DNA from: Actinomycetota bacterium
GTDB lineage: Bacteria; Actinomycetota; Acidimicrobiia; Acidimicrobiales; CAIXPF01
Assembly (NCBI GenBank): GCA_016870475.1
Contig: VGBO01000014.1
Coordinates: forward strand, 1 to 44,552
Reading direction: 5' to 3'
DNA length: 44,552 nt
Of this stretch, positions 25,335-33,875 are shown one piece after another. Position 1 is the first letter of the stretch. Every line of letters starts with the position of its first letter. Position numbers and translations under genes: made by a program. The notes under the pieces were generated by a model, which worked only from the letters and a program-made list of their open reading frames with translations, was not told where the DNA came from and ran no database searches.

Positions 25335-27137
25335 CTAGGTGAACTCGAGGCCGGGGAGTTCGCCGGTGGCGCGCCAATCCTCGAGGAGCTGGTTGAAGGC
25401 GGCCGGTCCGGGGCTGTACGCACCGAAGAAGCCGCTCCCCTCCTGCGTGTCGCCCTCGTTGTTGTAGTAGCCGGGAGTGCAGGCCTCGAGGAACTCGCGT
25501 CCACCGATGTAGAAGCTGGCGATCAGGTCGACCCACTCGTGGACCGCGGCCTCGGTCGGTTCGACCGTCCGGGCCCCCCGGTTGAGGGTCTCGGCGATGA
25601 TGTAGCTGATGTGGCGGGCCTGTTCGTCGAACATCGAGGTCATGTTGAGGTCGAAGGCGTTCTGGGAGACGCCGACGTAGAACCAGTTCGGGAACCCGTG
25701 CGCAGTGAACCCGTGGAGGGTGCGCAACCCTGCTGACCACTGGTCGAACAGCGACTCGCCGTCACGCCCGTCGATCTCGAGACCGAGCCGACGGCGGAAC
25801 TCTGCGGAGATCTCGAACCCGGTCGAGTAGATGATGCAGTCGACCTCGTACTCCTGGCCGTTCGCCACGACACCGGTCGGCGTGATGCGTTCGACGCCCT
25901 GGCTCCCGCTCACGTCGACGAGGGTCACGTTGGGCCGGTTGAAGCACTCGAGGAACTCGTCGTTGAACGTGGGCCGCTTGCACATGACCCGGTACCAGGG
26001 CTTGAGCGCCTCGGCGGTCGCCGGATCCTCCACGACCGCCTCCACCCGCTCGCGGAGCTCTTCCATCTTCGCCATGTCGGTCAACTCGACGAAGGTGTTG
26101 CGCTCCTCGCGCGTGCGGGGTCGGTTCTCACCCTTCGGCGCGCTGATCGCCCGGAAGATGCGGGTCCAGCCGTCATCGATCAGGTCGGCTTCGACCGGCC
26201 GGCCGGCCGCCTGTTGGGTGAAGTTCTCCCGTCGCTGCCGCTGCCACCCTGGTTCGAGTCCCGCGAACCATTCGGGGTCGGTCGGGCGGTTCCGCCGGAA
26301 GTCAACCGTCGACGGTGTGCGCTGGAAGACGTAGAGGTGGCCGGCGTCGCGGGCGACTCGTGGCACGCACTGGATCGCCGTGGCGCCGGTACCGATGATC
26401 GCGACGCGCTTGTCGGCGAGCCCGGTCATGCCGCCCGTGGTGTCGCCGCCGGTGTAGCCGTAGTCCCAACGACTCGTGTGGAAGGAGTGACCTTCGAAGT
26501 CGTTGATGCCGGGGATCCCGGGCAGCTTCGCCCGGGTGGTGGTGCCGAGCGCCATGACGACGAACCGGGCGCGGAGGTCGTCACCGCGATTGGTGGTGAT
26601 CCGCCAACGGCTGATCTCGTCGTCCCACCGGATGGCCCGCACGCGGGTCTGCCGGATCGACCGCTCGTAGAGCCGGTAGTGCTCTGCGATCCGCTGGGAG
26701 TGCTCGAAGATCTCGCCGACGTAGGAGTACTTCTCCTTCGGCATGTAGCCGAGCTCCTCGAGGAGCGGGAGGTAGCAGTACGACTCGGTGTCGCACTGCG
26801 CACCCGGGTACCGGTTCCAGTACCAGGTGCCTCCGAAGTCGCCGCCGGCCTCGATGATGCGGAACGTGTCGACACCCGCCTCGCTGAGCCGGGCCGCGGT
26901 CAGCAACCCGCTGAACCCACCGCCGATGATGGCGATGTCGAGGTCCTCGTCGATCGGCTCGCGGTCGAACGTCGGGTCGGCGTACGGGTCGTCTTCTGCG
27001 AAGCGCGAGAACTCGCCGGTCATCTCGTGGTACTGCGACGGTCCGTCACGACGGATCCGCTTGTCGCGCTCCTGGCGGTACCTGGCCCGGATGGCGTCCG
27101 GGTCGAATCCGGGGTTCGTGATCGTCGCGTCGGTCAT
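25335..27137 (-). CDS. Baeyer-Villiger-type flavin monooxygenase
   Basis: This 600-residue class B flavin monooxygenase has GGGFSG (72-77) for FAD, GGTWYWNRYPG (102-112), the complete fingerprint FEGHSFHTSRWD (214-225) and GTGATA for NADPH. Its N-terminal extension of about 65 residues resembles that of the 618-residue paralogue at 17330-19186. It lies 4 bases after the next monooxygenase gene and before the acyl-CoA dehydrogenase, a likely operon. A cyclic, aryl or long-chain ketone is plausible; the exact substrate is unknown. Confidence 0.93.
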   Translation of the reverse strand: MTDATITNPGFDPDAIRARYRQERDKRIRRDGPSQYHEMTGEFSRFAEDDPYADPTFDREPIDEDLDIAIIGGGFSGLLTAARLSEAGVDTFRIIEAGGDFGGTWYWNRYPGAQCDTESYCYLPLLEELGYMPKEKYSYVGEIFEHSQRIAEHYRLYERSIRQTRVRAIRWDDEISRWRITTNRGDDLRARFVVMALGTTTRAKLPGIPGINDFEGHSFHTSRWDYGYTGGDTTGGMTGLADKRVAIIGTGATAIQCVPRVARDAGHLYVFQRTPSTVDFRRNRPTDPEWFAGLEPGWQRQRRENFTQQAAGRPVEADLIDDGWTRIFRAISAPKGENRPRTREERNTFVELTDMAKMEELRERVEAVVEDPATAEALKPWYRVMCKRPTFNDEFLECFNRPNVTLVDVSGSQGVERITPTGVVANGQEYEVDCIIYSTGFEISAEFRRRLGLEIDGRDGESLFDQWSAGLRTLHGFTAHGFPNWFYVGVSQNAFDLNMTSMFDEQARHISYIIAETLNRGARTVEPTEAAVHEWVDLIASFYIGGREFLEACTPGYYNNEGDTQEGSGFFGAYSPGPAAFNQLLEDWRATGELPGLEFT

Positions 27138-27141
27138 GGCG

Positions 27142-28767
27142 TCAGCTCATCACCATCGAGGCGTAACCCGTCTCGGTCTCGTGCTGGATCGCTGCGACGT
27201 ACCGGGGCGATCCGCCGAAGTACGCCTGGTAGCGGATCTTGCCCTCCTGGTGCCCGGCGACGTTGGAGTTGTAGCCGGTGAACCAACCCTTCGAGCGGCG
27301 GAACAGCATGCGTTCATGGGCCCGTTCCACCTCGGCGACCCATTCCGACTCCGCGTCGGGTCGGGCTTCGATCCGGCTGATCCCGTTCGCCCGGGCGTGC
27401 TCGAGCAGGCCGGTGACCCAGTCGACACCGACCTCGATCGCCCGCGGGAAGTTGGTGGAGCCGGACACGCTCTGCGGACCGGCGACCATGAGCAGGTTCG
27501 GGAAGCCGTGCGAGAGCACACCGAGGAACGTGGAGGGGCTCTCCTTCCACTTGTCGGCGAGGCGGACCCCGTCGACACCGGTGATGTCGATCCGGTCGTA
27601 GGCCCCGGTGATGGCGTCGAAGCCGGTGGCGTAGACGATCACGTCGAACTCGTGGTGCCCGGCCGTGGTCTGGATGCCGGTCTCGGTGAACCGTTCGATC
27701 GGCGTCTCGGAGAGGTCGACGAGGTGGACGTTGTCCTGGTTGTACGCCTCGAAGTAGCGGGTCTCGAGCGGCAGGCGCTGCAGACCGAAGCCGTGATCCT
27801 TCGGGATCAGCTTCTCGGCGGTGGCCGGGTCGTGCACCCGACCACGGATCCGGTCGGCGATGTAGTTCGAGAGCTCCTGGTTCGCCGCCTCGTCGAAGAA
27901 GATCTCGGCGAAGTTGCCGGCGAGGATCGCGAAACCGGGCTGCGTGTACAGCTCGTCCCACAACGCCTTGCGCTCCTCGGGCGTCTTGTCCCAGAAACCC
28001 CAGCGCGGCACGTGCTCGAACCCGCCCGGCGACTTGGCGCAGTTGTCGAAGATCTCGTCGTAGCGCGCCCGGATGCGGGCCATCTCCTCGTCGGAGATCG
28101 GCGAGTTGTTGAGCGGCGAGCTCCAGTTGGGACGCCGCTGGAAGACCGTGAGCTCGCCGACGATCGGGGCGATCGCACCGACGACCTGGATGCCGGTCGC
28201 CCCGGTGCCGATGACGGCGACTCGGCGGCCGTCGAGTGCGACCGGCTCCTTCGGCCAGTGGAACGTGTGGAACGCCTTACCCTTGAAGTCCGCCATGCCC
28301 GGGTACTTCGGCAGGGTCGGCGCCGAGAGCGGGCCGAGGCTCGTGATCACGAAGCGCGCCGTGTAGACGTCACCCGACTCGAGCTGCAGCGTCCACTGGG
28401 TCGCTGCGTCGTCCCACGTCATGGTGGCGACGCGGGCACCGAAGGTCATGTGGCGGCGCAGGTCGAACTTGTCGGCCACGAAGTGCAGGTAGCGGAGGTT
28501 CTCGGGCTGGGCCGAGAACATCTCCTTCCAGTGCCACTCGTCGAGCACCTCCTGGGAGAAGGAGTAGCCGTAGGTGTAGCTCTCGGAGTCGAACCGGCAG
28601 CCCGGGTACCGGTTGCGGTTCCACGTGCCACCGAGGTCGTCGTCCCCTTCGAGGACGATCGCGTCGACGCCCATGTCGACGAGGCGCTTGATCTGGTAGA
28701 TGCCGGACACGCCGGCGCCGAGGACGATGACCTCGTGATGGCGGCGGTCGGTGGTCGTGGTGTTCAT
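27142..28767 (-). CDS. Cyclohexanone monooxygenase-like Baeyer-Villiger monooxygenase
   Basis: This 541-residue protein has the compact layout of cyclohexanone monooxygenase: GAGVSG at 17-22, GGTWNRNRYPG (46-56), fingerprint FKGKAFHTFHWP (161-172) and NADPH motif GTGATG. It would insert oxygen next to a ketone carbonyl, making lactones or esters. It is a different subgroup from its downstream neighbour, so the two may act on different ketones. The ATG at 28767 is preceded by a GAGGGA-like site. Confidence 0.94.
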   Translation of the reverse strand: MNTTTTDRRHHEVIVLGAGVSGIYQIKRLVDMGVDAIVLEGDDDLGGTWNRNRYPGCRFDSESYTYGYSFSQEVLDEWHWKEMFSAQPENLRYLHFVADKFDLRRHMTFGARVATMTWDDAATQWTLQLESGDVYTARFVITSLGPLSAPTLPKYPGMADFKGKAFHTFHWPKEPVALDGRRVAVIGTGATGIQVVGAIAPIVGELTVFQRRPNWSSPLNNSPISDEEMARIRARYDEIFDNCAKSPGGFEHVPRWGFWDKTPEERKALWDELYTQPGFAILAGNFAEIFFDEAANQELSNYIADRIRGRVHDPATAEKLIPKDHGFGLQRLPLETRYFEAYNQDNVHLVDLSETPIERFTETGIQTTAGHHEFDVIVYATGFDAITGAYDRIDITGVDGVRLADKWKESPSTFLGVLSHGFPNLLMVAGPQSVSGSTNFPRAIEVGVDWVTGLLEHARANGISRIEARPDAESEWVAEVERAHERMLFRRSKGWFTGYNSNVAGHQEGKIRYQAYFGGSPRYVAAIQHETETGYASMVMS

Positions 28768-28817
28768 GGCGTCCCTCAGGGGTCGATGGTCTGGTTCGTA
28801 GGGTAGGCGCGGCGGGT

Positions 28818-29645
28818 TCAGCTGGGGAACGCGCCGACGGTGATGCGGGCCCCGAACACGTTCAGGTCACCCGTGCCGTCGTTCTGGACGGCGACGCCGC
28901 GTTCCCGCAGGGTGGCGATCGCTGCGGCGGGGTCGTCGGCCCCGAGGACGAGCGCGTGCAGGCCCGGGCCGCGGGCCTCGAGTGTTGCGGCGACCGCTGC
29001 GGCCTCGGGTCGGGTGGGGTCGGTCACCTCGGCGAGCTCGATCACCCCGCCCTTCGGCGGTGTGCAGATCACCGTTCGGAGCCCGCGTGCGGCGTCGTCC
29101 ACGGCCGGCGCCGTCCCGAGCCCGAATCCGGTCCCGTAGGCGCGCACGGCTGCGTCGAGGTCGCTCGTTGCGATGACGGAGCGCAGGATGCCGCTGAGCC
29201 CGGGTGCCGAGGACACGAGCCCGCCCGGGTCGACCACGGAGTCGTTCGGGTAGACGCGGACGAGTACGCCGGAGGTCGATCGGGGGTGCACATCGCGCCC
29301 GCCGGCACCGGCCATGAGCGGGAGCACGTCGAGTCCGCGGGCGGCGAGCTCGACCGCCTCGTCGTTCGGGACCGGGGCCTCGAGCATGAGGGCGTAGAAG
29401 CCCTCGCCGCGCCGGTCGAGGGTCCGCTGGATCGCCTGGCTGAGCGGGAGTTCCGGGTTGCCCGGGGCCATCAGCTCGATGTTGCTCCCGCGGGGCGGCA
29501 TGCACATGCCGACGTGCGCGCCGAGCCCGGGCACGGTCTCTCCGGAGAAGTCGACCACCGGCATGCCGAAGACGTCGCGGAAGGTCGCGACCGCCGCGTC
29601 GTAGTCCGCCACCGCGATGGCGACACGTGGGAGCGCCGTGATCAT
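28818..29645 (-). CDS. Two-domain VOC (glyoxalase/dioxygenase) superfamily protein
   Basis: The 275-residue protein consists of two VOC repeats, each opening with a beta strand (PRVAIAVADYDAAVATFRDVFG, then LRSVIATSDLDAAVRAYGTGFG) and closing with an acidic strand (SNIELMAP; GGVIELAEV). Members include glyoxalases, epimerases and ring-cleaving dioxygenases. The closing strands hold the usual Glu ligand but I cannot identify a full metal site. The ATG at 29645 precedes the first repeat; the frame is open upstream, but that part looks like low-complexity shadow. It follows the RidA gene by 13 bases. Confidence 0.75.
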   Translation of the reverse strand: MITALPRVAIAVADYDAAVATFRDVFGMPVVDFSGETVPGLGAHVGMCMPPRGSNIELMAPGNPELPLSQAIQRTLDRRGEGFYALMLEAPVPNDEAVELAARGLDVLPLMAGAGGRDVHPRSTSGVLVRVYPNDSVVDPGGLVSSAPGLSGILRSVIATSDLDAAVRAYGTGFGLGTAPAVDDAARGLRTVICTPPKGGVIELAEVTDPTRPEAAAVAATLEARGPGLHALVLGADDPAAAIATLRERGVAVQNDGTGDLNVFGARITVGAFPS

Positions 29646-29658
29646 CGTGGGAACCCGC

Positions 29659-30057
29659 TCACCGTCGGGGCTCGATGGAGGCGATGATCTCGAGCTCGAT
29701 GTCGCCGACGACGAGCGGGGCACCGGTCGTGGTGCGGCACGGGTAGGGGCCGTCGAACACGTCGAGGTAGATCTCGTTCCAGGTCGCGAAGTCCTCGATG
29801 TTCCGGAGCTGGCACGTCACCTTGATCACGTTGTCGAGGCTGAGCCCGAGGTCGGCGAGGATGTCGGCGAAGATCTGCAGCGTGTGACGAGCCTGCGGCT
29901 CGAACCCTCCGGGCACGACCGCACCGGTCTCGAGATCGAGGCCCGTCATGCCGCTGAAGAAGATCAGGTTGTCGACGCGGATGGCGGTGGCGTTCCGGAT
30001 GCCGTAGCGGGCCATCGCCGCTTCGAGCCGCGGGGTCGTGGAGTGCACTTCGATCAT
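29659..30057 (-). CDS. RidA/YjgF/UK114-family protein
   Basis: A 132-residue single-domain protein with the family layout: FFSGMTGLDLETGAVVPGG early, FADILADLGLSLDNVIKVTCQL in the middle and PCRTTTGAPLVVGDIELEI at the end. The catalytic-type arginine is present (R108), so deamination of reactive enamine or imine intermediates is plausible; members also act in aromatic pathways. Its ATG follows a TAAGGT box by 6 bases, so the mRNA of this VOC-RidA unit looks leaderless. Confidence 0.88.
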   Translation of the reverse strand: MIEVHSTTPRLEAAMARYGIRNATAIRVDNLIFFSGMTGLDLETGAVVPGGFEPQARHTLQIFADILADLGLSLDNVIKVTCQLRNIEDFATWNEIYLDVFDGPYPCRTTTGAPLVVGDIELEIIASIEPRR

Positions 30058-30063
30058 GGCGGC

Positions 30064-30069
30064 ACCTTA
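30064..30069 (-). promoter_or_regulatory. Leaderless -10 box of the RidA gene
   Basis: TAAGGT on the minus strand, 6 bases before the RidA ATG and without a Shine-Dalgarno sequence. It is divergent from the modA promoter. Confidence 0.5.
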
Positions 30070-30114
30070 CGGGTTCCCTCGTGCCGCCGCGTGCCCGCCG
30101 AGCCCCGACAGCAG

Positions 30115-30133
30115 ATAGTCAGGTTCTGATTGT
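30115..30133 (+). promoter_or_regulatory. Operator candidate upstream of modA
   Basis: ATAGTCAG-GTT-CTGATTGT is an imperfect inverted repeat (6 of 8 positions paired) ending two bases before the modA -10 box. It therefore occupies the region from about -34 to -16. Its position suits a repressor. The PadR-TOBE protein at 20298-21056 is a candidate binder. Confidence 0.35.
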
Positions 30134-30135
30134 TG

Positions 30136-30141
30136 TACAGT
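30136..30141 (+). promoter_or_regulatory. Leaderless -10 box of modA
   Basis: TACAGT, exactly 7 bases before the modA ATG, in an AT-richer patch than its surroundings. No ribosome binding site is visible. Confidence 0.5.
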
Positions 30142-30148
30142 CTCATCT

Positions 30149-30919
30149 ATGGCTCATCGCAAGCACGCACGAACGCTCCTCGCCGTCGCGCTGCTCGTCG
30201 GTGCACTGACCGCTGCCGGTTGCGGTCGAAGGTCGACGCAGGCCTCGAGCACGGTGACGGTGTTCGCCGCGGCCTCGCTCACCGAGGTGTTCACGAGCAT
30301 CGGCGAGGGGTTCGAAGCCGACAACCCCGGCGTGGAGATCACCTTCAACTTCGCTTCGTCGTCTGCGCTCGCGGGTCAGATCACGAGCGGGGCACCAGTC
30401 GACGTCTTCGCGTCGGCGGACGCGGCAACCATGTCGAGGCTCACCGACGCCGGTGGGACCACTGGCGCGCCGATGACCTTCGCACGGAACGAGCTCGTCA
30501 TCGTCGTGGGCGCGGGCAACCCGAGGAAGATCACCTCGATCCGTGACCTCGCAGACCCGGACCTGATCGTCGTCCTCGCTGCGCCGCAGGTCCCCGCCGG
30601 CCGGTACGCCGCGCAGATCCTCGAGCAGGCCGGTGTCACCGTGACCCCGAAGAGCCTCGAAGCCGACGTCAAGGCGGTGCTCACGAAGGTCACGAGCGGC
30701 GAGGCGGACGCCGGGATCGTGTACGCCACCGACGTCCGCGCCGCGGGCGACGAGGCGGTCGGCATTGCGATCCCCGAAGCGGCGAACGTCGTCGCCACCT
30801 ATCCCGTGGCCATCGTGGAGGGCGCCCCGAACCCCGCGGGAGCGAGCGCGTTCCTCGCCTACCTCACCGGACCGAAGGGTCAGGCGACGCTCGCCTCGTT
30901 CGGGTTCGGTCGGCCATGA
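30149..30919 (+). CDS. modA: Molybdate ABC transporter substrate-binding lipoprotein
   Basis: The 256-residue protein captures molybdate (or tungstate) outside the membrane. It has a lipoprotein signal with the lipobox TAAGC (Cys25), then VTVFAAASLTEVF, the classic ModA opening. PVDVFASAD, GAGNPRKI, APQVPAGRYA and GEADAGIVYATD follow. The next genes overlap it and encode the permease and ATPase. The ATG lies 7 bases after a -10-like box. Confidence 0.95.
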   Translation: MAHRKHARTLLAVALLVGALTAAGCGRRSTQASSTVTVFAAASLTEVFTSIGEGFEADNPGVEITFNFASSSALAGQITSGAPVDVFASADAATMSRLTDAGGTTGAPMTFARNELVIVVGAGNPRKITSIRDLADPDLIVVLAAPQVPAGRYAAQILEQAGVTVTPKSLEADVKAVLTKVTSGEADAGIVYATDVRAAGDEAVGIAIPEAANVVATYPVAIVEGAPNPAGASAFLAYLTGPKGQATLASFGFGRP

Positions 30920-31746
30920 GCTCGCGGACCACGCGCGACCGGCTGCCGCTTGCCGTAATGGGCCTCGCAGCCCTCGCCGTAGGGTTCTTCGCGCTCCCGC
31001 TCCTCGGGCTGCTGTGGCGGGCACCGTGGTCGTCGGCGTGGGACGTCGTCACCGACCCGATCACACGAGCTGCCCTGTGGCTCTCGATCTCCTGTTCGTT
31101 GTGGTCGACGGCGGCCTCGGTGCTCTTCGGCGTGCCGCTCGCCTGGGTGCTCGCCCGCGTCGAGTTCCCCGGTCGTGGCGTGGTTCGGGCGCTGTGCACC
31201 CTGTCGATGGTCGTTCCCCCCGTCGTCGGGGGTGTCGCTCTCTTCGCCGCGCTCGGGAGGCGCGGCCTGCTCGGGCAGTACCTCGACCTGTGGTTCGGCC
31301 TGCGACTGCCGTTCAGTACCGCCGGGGTCGTGGTGGCGCAGACCTTCGTCGCCATGCCGTTCCTCGTGATCACCGTGGAGGGGGCGCTCCGTCAGCAGGA
31401 TCGGCGGCTCGAGGAGGCGGCCAGGACCCTCGGTGCCACGAGCTGGTACGCCTTCCGTCGGGTGACGCTTCCCTCGATCCGCCCCGCGCTCATCGCCGGC
31501 ACCGTGCTCGCGTGGGCACGGGCACTCGGGGAGTTCGGGGCAACGATCACCTTCGCCGGGAATTTCCCTGGTCGCACCCAGACCCTTCCGCTCGCCGCCT
31601 ACCTCGCGCTCGAGACGGACCCCGACGACGCGATCGTGTTGTCGCTGCTCCTCATCTCGACGTCCTTTGTCGTGCTCGTCGGACTCCGGGACCGATGGTT
31701 GGGGGCGGCCGCCTCGGGCACCGGACGATCGGTTGCGGAGCGGTGA
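30916..31746 (+). CDS. modB: Molybdate ABC transporter permease
   Basis: The 276-residue membrane protein has about six hydrophobic helices and the permease coupling motif EEAARTLGATSWYAFRRVTLP, where the ATPase docks. The following ARALGEFGATITFAGNFPGRTQTLP segment is strongly conserved in ModB. It overlaps modA and modC by 4 bases each. Confidence 0.95.
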   Translation: MSSRTTRDRLPLAVMGLAALAVGFFALPLLGLLWRAPWSSAWDVVTDPITRAALWLSISCSLWSTAASVLFGVPLAWVLARVEFPGRGVVRALCTLSMVVPPVVGGVALFAALGRRGLLGQYLDLWFGLRLPFSTAGVVVAQTFVAMPFLVITVEGALRQQDRRLEEAARTLGATSWYAFRRVTLPSIRPALIAGTVLAWARALGEFGATITFAGNFPGRTQTLPLAAYLALETDPDDAIVLSLLLISTSFVVLVGLRDRWLGAAASGTGRSVAER

Positions 31747-32807
31747 GCGACGCACTCGAGATCGAGGCGCAGGTCCGCCTCGGCGGACTCGATCTCGCCG
31801 TCGAGCTGCGCGTGGCCGCCGACGAGACGGTCGCTCTCCTCGGCCCGAACGGCTCGGGCAAGACGACCCTCCTGCGCGCCGTCGCAGGTCTGCAGCCCCT
31901 CGACGCCGGATCGATCCGTCTCGATGGCGTCACCCTCGACGCCCCGGCGACCCACACCCTGGTCCCCGCCGAACGACGACCTGTCGGCGTGGTGTTCCAG
32001 GACTATCTGTTGTTCCCACACCTGAGCGCGCGGGAGAACGTGGCGTTCGGGTTGCGGGCACGGAAGGTCGGTCGCAGGGAGGCCGGGGAGCGGGCCGACC
32101 GCTGGCTCGAACGGGTCGGCCTCGGCACGGTCGGCGCACTCCGTGCGGGCCAGCTCTCCGGTGGCCAGCAGCAACGGGTCGCCCTCGCCCGGGCGCTGGC
32201 CACCGAGCCGCGCCTCCTGCTGCTCGACGAGCCGCTCGCCGCACTCGACGTCGGCACCCGGGCGGAGGTGCGCAGGGAGCTCCGCCGGCACCTCGATGGC
32301 CACGACGGTCCGAGGATCCTCGTGACGCACGACCCACTCGACGCGTACGCACTCGCCGACCGGGTCGTCGTGTTGGAGCGCGGGAACGTCACCCACCGTG
32401 GGACCCTCACCGAGATCACCGCCCACCCCCGAAGCGACTACGTCGGCCGACTGGTCGGCACCAACCTTCTCGACGGCGTACTCGAGGGGACCGTGCTGCG
32501 TCTCTCCGGTGGTGGCGTGCTCGTGGTCCCGAACGGCGAGGCGGTCGACGGGCCGTGCCTGGCCACCGTGGCGCCATCGGCGATCGCCCTGCATCGGGAT
32601 GCCCCGACCGGCAGCCCGCGCAACGCCTGGTCGGCGACCGTGGCCGAACTCGACCGATTCGGTGACCGGGTGCGCGTGCGCCTCGACGGACCGGTTCCGC
32701 TCGCCGCCGAGGTGACCGCGGCGGCCGCTGCGGAACTCGACATCCGCTCGGGCGACACGGTCTGGGCGAGCGTGAAGGCGACCGAGGTGAAGGTCTACCC
32801 GGCCTGA
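31743..32807 (+). CDS. modC: Molybdate ABC transporter ATPase with TOBE domain
   Basis: This 354-residue ATPase drives ModB. It has Walker A GPNGSGKTT, Q-loop VFQDYLLFPH, signature LSGGQQQRVALARAL, Walker B LLLLDEPLAALD and switch VTHDP. A C-terminal TOBE domain (about 290-354, ending WASVKATEVKVYPA) can bind oxyanion and inhibit transport when molybdate is plentiful. The GTG start overlaps modB; the frame is open far upstream but only as shadow of modB. Confidence 0.95.
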   Translation: MSDALEIEAQVRLGGLDLAVELRVAADETVALLGPNGSGKTTLLRAVAGLQPLDAGSIRLDGVTLDAPATHTLVPAERRPVGVVFQDYLLFPHLSARENVAFGLRARKVGRREAGERADRWLERVGLGTVGALRAGQLSGGQQQRVALARALATEPRLLLLDEPLAALDVGTRAEVRRELRRHLDGHDGPRILVTHDPLDAYALADRVVVLERGNVTHRGTLTEITAHPRSDYVGRLVGTNLLDGVLEGTVLRLSGGGVLVVPNGEAVDGPCLATVAPSAIALHRDAPTGSPRNAWSATVAELDRFGDRVRVRLDGPVPLAAEVTAAAAAELDIRSGDTVWASVKATEVKVYPA

Positions 32808-32830
32808 ATCGTGCGGCGGACGCGCCCAGC

Positions 32831-32836
32831 TAGGGT
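32831..32836 (+). promoter_or_regulatory. Putative -10 box of the cyclase gene
   Basis: TAGGGT lies 36 bases before the ATG at 32873. The leader of about 30 bases carries a G-rich stretch that may serve as ribosome binding site. Confidence 0.35.
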
Positions 32837-32872
32837 TCGGGGCCGTCGTCGACGAGCCAGCGGGGGGCCGAC

Positions 32873-33787
32873 ATGACCGATTGCGTGCACGACCACTCGG
32901 CGTTCGTGGGCCCGTGGGGCCCCGATGACCGGATAGGGGCGGCGAACCACCTGACGGACGAGCGACGCCTCGCCGCGCTCGCGCTCGCTCGCACGGGGGC
33001 GGTCGTCGACCTTGGCCACACCATCGCGGATGGCGCGCCACGGATCCCGCCGAGCCAGACCCCCTACGTGATGACGCTTGCGACACGGTCGGCGACGGTG
33101 GTGCGCGACCTCGACGCCCACAAGGTCGAGAACCGCTTCGGTGCGAACCTCGAGCGAATCGACATGACGACCCACGTGGGCACCCACATCGACGCTCTCG
33201 GCCACGTCACCGTCGGGGACCGCATGTACAACGGTCGTTCGGCGCACCACACCGTCGGCGACCACGGTCTCGCGGATCTCGGTGTGGAGCACATCCCGCC
33301 GATCGTCACCCGGGGGGTGCTCCTCGACGTGTCGGGCCTCGACGGTGGTCCGATGCTCGAGTCCGGCCGGCCCGTCAGCCGGGACGAACTGCTGCGGGCC
33401 CGTGATGCTGCCGGCGTCGACGTCGGCCCGGGCGACGTGGTCTGCATCCACACCGGCTGGGGCGGGCTGTTCATGGTCGACAACAACCGCTACGTGCGGG
33501 GTGAACCCGGGATCGACGTCGACGCGGCGGAGTGGCTGACCGAGCAGGGTGTCGTCGCGATCGCCGCCGACAACATGGCGGTCGAGGTCATCCCGAACCC
33601 GCGTCACCCGAAGCTGATCATGCCGGTGCACCAGCACGCGCTCGTCGAGTCGGGCGTGTACCTCGTGGAGAACCTGAAGCTCGACGAGCTCGTGACCGCC
33701 GGTCGGAGCGAGTTCTGCTTCGTCCTGCTCGCCACGAAGCTGAAGGGGGCGACCGGTTCCCCGGTGCGCCCCGTCGCCCTGCTCTGA
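32873..33787 (+). CDS. Cyclase family protein (kynurenine formamidase-like fold)
   Basis: The 304-residue protein carries the metal site of the cyclase/formamidase superfamily, H-x-G-T-H-x-D-x3-H (H101, H105, D107, H111), followed by VSGLDGGPML, a long middle segment with GDVVCIHTGW and the late AADNMAVEVIP. Known members hydrolyse formylkynurenine, isatin or lactone-like bonds. A lactone or amide hydrolase would fit alongside Baeyer-Villiger enzymes, but the substrate is not known. Confidence 0.88.
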   Translation: MTDCVHDHSAFVGPWGPDDRIGAANHLTDERRLAALALARTGAVVDLGHTIADGAPRIPPSQTPYVMTLATRSATVVRDLDAHKVENRFGANLERIDMTTHVGTHIDALGHVTVGDRMYNGRSAHHTVGDHGLADLGVEHIPPIVTRGVLLDVSGLDGGPMLESGRPVSRDELLRARDAAGVDVGPGDVVCIHTGWGGLFMVDNNRYVRGEPGIDVDAAEWLTEQGVVAIAADNMAVEVIPNPRHPKLIMPVHQHALVESGVYLVENLKLDELVTAGRSEFCFVLLATKLKGATGSPVRPVALL

Positions 33788-33834
33788 GCAGCGCCTGCTT
33801 CGCAACCCACGTGCCACCGATTGTTTACTCAGTG

Positions 33835-33868
33835 CTGGTTGAGTCAATCTTCACTGGTTGACTAGGGT
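33835..33868 (+). promoter_or_regulatory. ars operon promoter and ArsR operator candidate
   Basis: A -35-like TTGAGT (33839-33844) and a -10-like TAGGGT (33863-33868) are 18 bases apart, and the ATG follows the -10 box by 7 bases, so a leaderless transcript is likely. The same stretch contains an inverted repeat AGTCAA (33842-33847) / TTGACT (33858-33863) and two copies of CTGGTTGA 19 bases apart, overlapping the promoter. That is what an ArsR self-repression site would look like. Confidence 0.5.
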
Positions 33869-33875
33869 CGGCCGC

